Below, piece by piece: positions 1 through 5,159 of a stretch of 5,159 bases of DNA (positions are counted from its first letter, which is position 1; each line of letters starts with the position of its first letter). The notes below the pieces were generated by a model. That model was not told the DNA's origin and did not search any database. It worked only from the letters and a program-made list of their open reading frames with translations. Source of the stretch: Chitinispirillaceae bacterium (GTDB lineage Bacteria > Fibrobacterota > Chitinivibrionia > Chitinivibrionales > Chitinispirillaceae); assembly GCA_016926315.1 (NCBI GenBank), contig JAFGOU010000386.1, positions 1 through 5,159 of the forward strand, given 5' to 3'. The translations under genes and the position numbers were made by a program.

Positions 1-3787
<3,787 letters not shown>

Positions 3788-3789
<2 letters not shown>

Positions 3790-3857
3790 AGATAGGGTAT
3801 TTGTCATAAAACATTTGATTATAACTGTTTAATGTATTATTTTTGGTGGCTATCTTT
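3788..3857 (+). repeat. Nested inverted repeats in the rpoC-rpsL spacer
   Basis: The outer arms AAAGATAG (3788-3795) and CTATCTTT (3850-3857) are perfect 8-base complements. They bracket almost the whole spacer, starting inside the rpoC stop codon and ending just before the rpsL Shine-Dalgarno sequence. Inside, 3806-3815 and 3831-3840 pair at nine of ten positions (mismatch 3810/3836) around a 15-base loop, followed by T residues at 3840-3844. The two stems are nested, so both could form in one RNA. The inner stem is almost all A-T pairs, so it would be a weak terminator at best. Chance is a real alternative in AT-rich DNA. Confidence 0.35.
3814..3845 (+). promoter_or_regulatory. Candidate Bacteroidota-type promoter ahead of rpsL
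   Basis: TTTG at 3814-3817 and TATTTTTG at 3838-3845 are separated by 20 bases. This matches the Bacteroidota vegetative promoter pattern, TTTG near -33 and TAnnTTTG near -7 with about 19-21 bases between. A start point a few bases past 3845 would leave a short leader carrying the rpsL ribosome binding site. Classical sigma-70 boxes are worse here: TTGTCA (3801-3806) and TATAAC (3820-3825) are only 13 apart. The call depends on the host using a Bacteroidota-like primary sigma factor, which is not shown. AT-rich spacers can produce such matches by chance. Confidence 0.3.
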
Positions 3858-3859
3858 TT

Positions 3860-3865
3860 AGGAGG
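3860..3865 (+). promoter_or_regulatory. Ribosome binding site of rpsL
   Basis: AGGAGG is a full Shine-Dalgarno core, seven bases ahead of GTG at 3873. It fixes that GTG as the start of rpsL rather than the in-frame TTG at 3843 or GTG at 3846, both of which lie upstream of the site. Confidence 0.9.
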
Positions 3866-3872
3866 AATACGA

Positions 3873-4247
3873 GTGCCGACAATAAGTCAACTTATCCGTA
3901 AAGGGCGTATGCAGTTGAAAAACCGCAGCAAGGCGGGTGCCCTACAGTCGTGTCCTCAGCGGCGGGGCGTTTGTACGCGGGTGTTTACGACAACACCCAA
4001 AAAACCCAACTCCGCGTTGCGCAAAGTGGCGCGTGTCAGACTGACCAATCATATCGAAGTAAACGCCTATATTCCGGGCGAAGGGCACAACCTCCAGGAA
4101 CACTCCATCGTCATGATACGGGGCGGCCGCGTCAAGGATGTTCCCGGCGTCCGTTACCATATCATACGGGGGGCCCTCGATACGCAGGGCGTTACCGATC
4201 GTAAACAGAGCCGTTCCAAGTACGGTGTCAAGAAGCCAAAGAAGTAG
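3873..4247 (+). CDS. rpsL: 30S ribosomal protein S12
   Basis: S12 sits at the decoding centre of the 30S subunit and helps control tRNA selection and translocation. The GTG start follows a full Shine-Dalgarno sequence and gives [12 protein letters not shown], the usual S12 N-terminus. At 124 residues it equals the E. coli protein. The central block [14 protein letters not shown] (39-52) and the loop [12 protein letters not shown] (85-96) are intact, as is the basic tail ending KKPKK. K43 and K88, where classic streptomycin-resistance substitutions occur, are both lysine, and P91 is unchanged, so no such mutation is present. D89 corresponds to the aspartate that RimO methylthiolates in E. coli; whether this host does so is unknown. 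H60 replaces the glycine common at this place (LTNGIEV in many species), a minor difference. The gene lies 83 bases after rpoC and 9 before rpsG, as in str operons. Confidence 0.98.
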   Translation: MPTISQLIRKGRMQLKNRSKAGALQSCPQRRGVCTRVFTTTPKKPNSALRKVARVRLTNHIEVNAYIPGEGHNLQEHSIVMIRGGRVKDVPGVRYHIIRGALDTQGVTDRKQSRSKYGVKKPKK

Positions 4248-4251
4248 GAAA
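4246..4251 (+). promoter_or_regulatory. Weak ribosome binding site of rpsG overlapping the rpsL stop
   Basis: AGGAAA begins on the second base of the rpsL TAG stop and lies five bases ahead of the rpsG ATG. It is a partial Shine-Dalgarno sequence. Its overlap with the stop codon suggests that ribosomes finishing rpsL help start rpsG (translational coupling), which is inferred from the layout. Confidence 0.55.
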
Positions 4252-4256
4252 CAACC

Positions 4257-4730
4257 ATGTCCAGAAGACGAAAAGCGCAAAAACAGGATTTTATTGCGGA
4301 TCCCAAGTTCAAGAGTCCGCTGGTCACCCAGTTCGTGAATAACATCATCCGGCGCGGAAAGCGGCGTCTGGCGGAGCATTTGTTCTATGATGCACTGGTG
4401 ATAATCGGGGAGCGTTCCGGCGGCCAGGATCCCATGGTGATATTCAAGAAGGCGGTTGATAACGTCAAGCCGGTCCTCGAGGTCAAGTCCCGCCGTATCG
4501 GCGGCGCCAATTATCAGGTACCGATAGAAGTCGCGCCGGAGCGGCGGGTTTCGCTGGCCATTCGATGGCTCATTACCTTTGCCAAGGATCGGTCGGAAAA
4601 AAGCATGGCGGAGAAACTCGCCAACGAGTTCATGCAGGCGGCGAAAAATGAAGGCGGCGCCGTTCGAAAGAAAATGGATACGCATAAAATGGCGGAGGCG
4701 AACAAGGCGTTCGCGCATTTCCGCTTTTAG
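4257..4730 (+). CDS. rpsG: 30S ribosomal protein S7
   Basis: S7 is a primary binder of the 3' major domain of 16S rRNA; it nucleates assembly of the 30S head and lines the E-site and mRNA exit. The 157 residues match the short form of the family (156 in E. coli B). Visible are the basic N-terminus MSRRRKAQKQ, the helix region KSPLVTQFVNNIIRRGKR (19-36), the beta-hairpin core RRIGGANYQVPIEV (79-92), and the C-terminal HKMAEANKAFAHF (143-155) ending in RF instead of the RW of E. coli. The ATG start is the normal S7 start, just after rpsL. In E. coli, S7 represses its own operon by binding the roughly 100-base rpsL-rpsG gap; here the gap is 9 bases, so that element is absent at this place. No anomaly is seen in the coding sequence. 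Confidence 0.98.
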   Translation: MSRRRKAQKQDFIADPKFKSPLVTQFVNNIIRRGKRRLAEHLFYDALVIIGERSGGQDPMVIFKKAVDNVKPVLEVKSRRIGGANYQVPIEVAPERRVSLAIRWLITFAKDRSEKSMAEKLANEFMQAAKNEGGAVRKKMDTHKMAEANKAFAHFRF

Positions 4731-4778
4731 TTCTTTGAATGTGGAAGTGTTACCGGTAGTCGAGCGGCATCAGTACGT

Positions 4779-5159
4779 ATGAGCAAAGATGCGAAAGACG
4801 GTCGAGAAACAAAAGAGGTCGTTCCGCTCGATAAAATAAGAAATATCGGTATCATGGCCCATATCGACGCGGGCAAGACCACCACGACCGAGCGGATTCT
4901 GTTTTACAGCGGCGTGGTACACCGCATGGGCGAAGTTCACGATGGGAACACCGTCATGGACTGGATGGTGCAGGAGCGCGAACGGGGTATTACCATTACC
5001 TCGGCGGCGATCACCTGCCAGTGGAATGACCATAGGATCAACATTATCGATACACCCGGTCATGTTGATTTTACCATAGAAGTAGAACGTTCTTTGAGAG
5101 TCCTGGATGGCGCAGTAGCCATATTCGATTCGGTAGGAGGCGTAGAACCTCAGTCGGAA
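4779..5159 (+). CDS. fusA: Elongation factor G, N-terminal part, cut by window edge
   Basis: EF-G is the GTPase that drives mRNA-tRNA translocation on the ribosome. 127 residues of a protein normally near 700 are visible, all in the G domain: P-loop AHIDAGKT (27-34), switch I with RGITI (69-73), switch II DTPGH (91-95) with the catalytic histidine H95, and GVEPQSE at the cut edge. The ATG at 4779 is the only usual start codon before the G domain, and it puts about eight more residues ahead of the P-loop than in E. coli (a charged leader, [15 protein letters not shown]). No convincing Shine-Dalgarno sequence lies at normal distance. The 48-base gap after rpsG has no other gene. GVEPQSE rather than GVQPQSE also occurs in Thermus EF-G, so it does not by itself point to a paralogue. 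Position after rpsL-rpsG argues for the main EF-G, but many FCB and spirochaete genomes carry several EF-G types, and the fragment cannot exclude one of those. Confidence 0.96.
   Translation, partial: MSKDAKDGRETKEVVPLDKIRNIGIMAHIDAGKTTTTERILFYSGVVHRMGEVHDGNTVMDWMVQERERGITITSAAITCQWNDHRINIIDTPGHVDFTIEVERSLRVLDGAVAIFDSVGGVEPQSE

Noticed and set aside
3806..3845. Intrinsic terminator after rpoC
   Set aside because: The inner stem has a mismatch and only one G-C pair, so it is unlikely to stop transcription despite the following T run.
3843..3872. Ten-codon N-terminal extension of S12 from an in-frame TTG
   Set aside because: The Shine-Dalgarno sequence at 3860-3865 would lie inside the extension, and S12 proteins normally begin at the PTISQL segment encoded from 3873.
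3997..4160. Possible streptomycin-resistance changes in S12
   Set aside because: K43, K88 and P91 are all the common sensitive-type residues.
3942..4718. Open frame on the - strand (258 codons) opposite rpsL and rpsG
   Set aside because: It spans two well-conserved ribosomal genes and their junction; its residues are explained as the complement of those codons.
4751..4758. Palindrome TACCGGTA before fusA
   Set aside because: Eight bases with no loop, flanking symmetry or second copy; too short to call an operator.

Overview
This window is a piece of a housekeeping transcription and translation cluster: the 3' part of rpoC (RNA polymerase beta'), then rpsL (ribosomal protein S12), rpsG (S7) and the 5' part of fusA (elongation factor G). 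All four genes lie on the + strand. Both window edges cut through genes: rpoC lacks about 100 N-terminal codons and fusA runs off the right end.

Organism: the sequence is bacterial, with moderately high GC in the genes. The beta' subunit carries the large trigger-loop insertion (SI3 type, two sandwich-barrel hybrid motifs) known from Proteobacteria, the FCB group, Spirochaetes and other Gracilicutes and absent from Firmicutes and Thermus. It also has an extra stretch of about 7 residues after the F-loop, in the context KPQKKITG...GEIIENPI, which from memory resembles FCB-group beta' proteins (Bacteroidota, Chlorobiota, Gemmatimonadota, Fibrobacterota). I therefore favour an FCB or neighbouring lineage. 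This is inference from protein signatures, and I cannot name a genus.

Layout: rpoC ends at 3789. An AT-rich spacer of 83 bases (23 G or C by my count) follows. It holds a promoter-like pair of Bacteroidota type, two nested inverted repeats and a strong Shine-Dalgarno sequence for rpsL, which starts with GTG at 3873. Only 9 bases separate rpsL from rpsG, so the pair is almost certainly cotranscribed. A 48-base spacer without a clear Shine-Dalgarno sequence leads to fusA at 4779. There is no rplGB/L7Ae-type gene between rpoC and rpsL, unlike Bacillus.

Function: beta' makes the mRNA, S12 and S7 are 30S proteins at the decoding centre and at the 3' major (head) domain of 16S rRNA, and EF-G drives translocation against those sites. 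Clustering them is the conserved rpoBC-str arrangement. I see no mobile element, CRISPR array, tRNA, rRNA or novel defence-type system. The region is ordinary in content; the most notable part is the rpoC-rpsL spacer.
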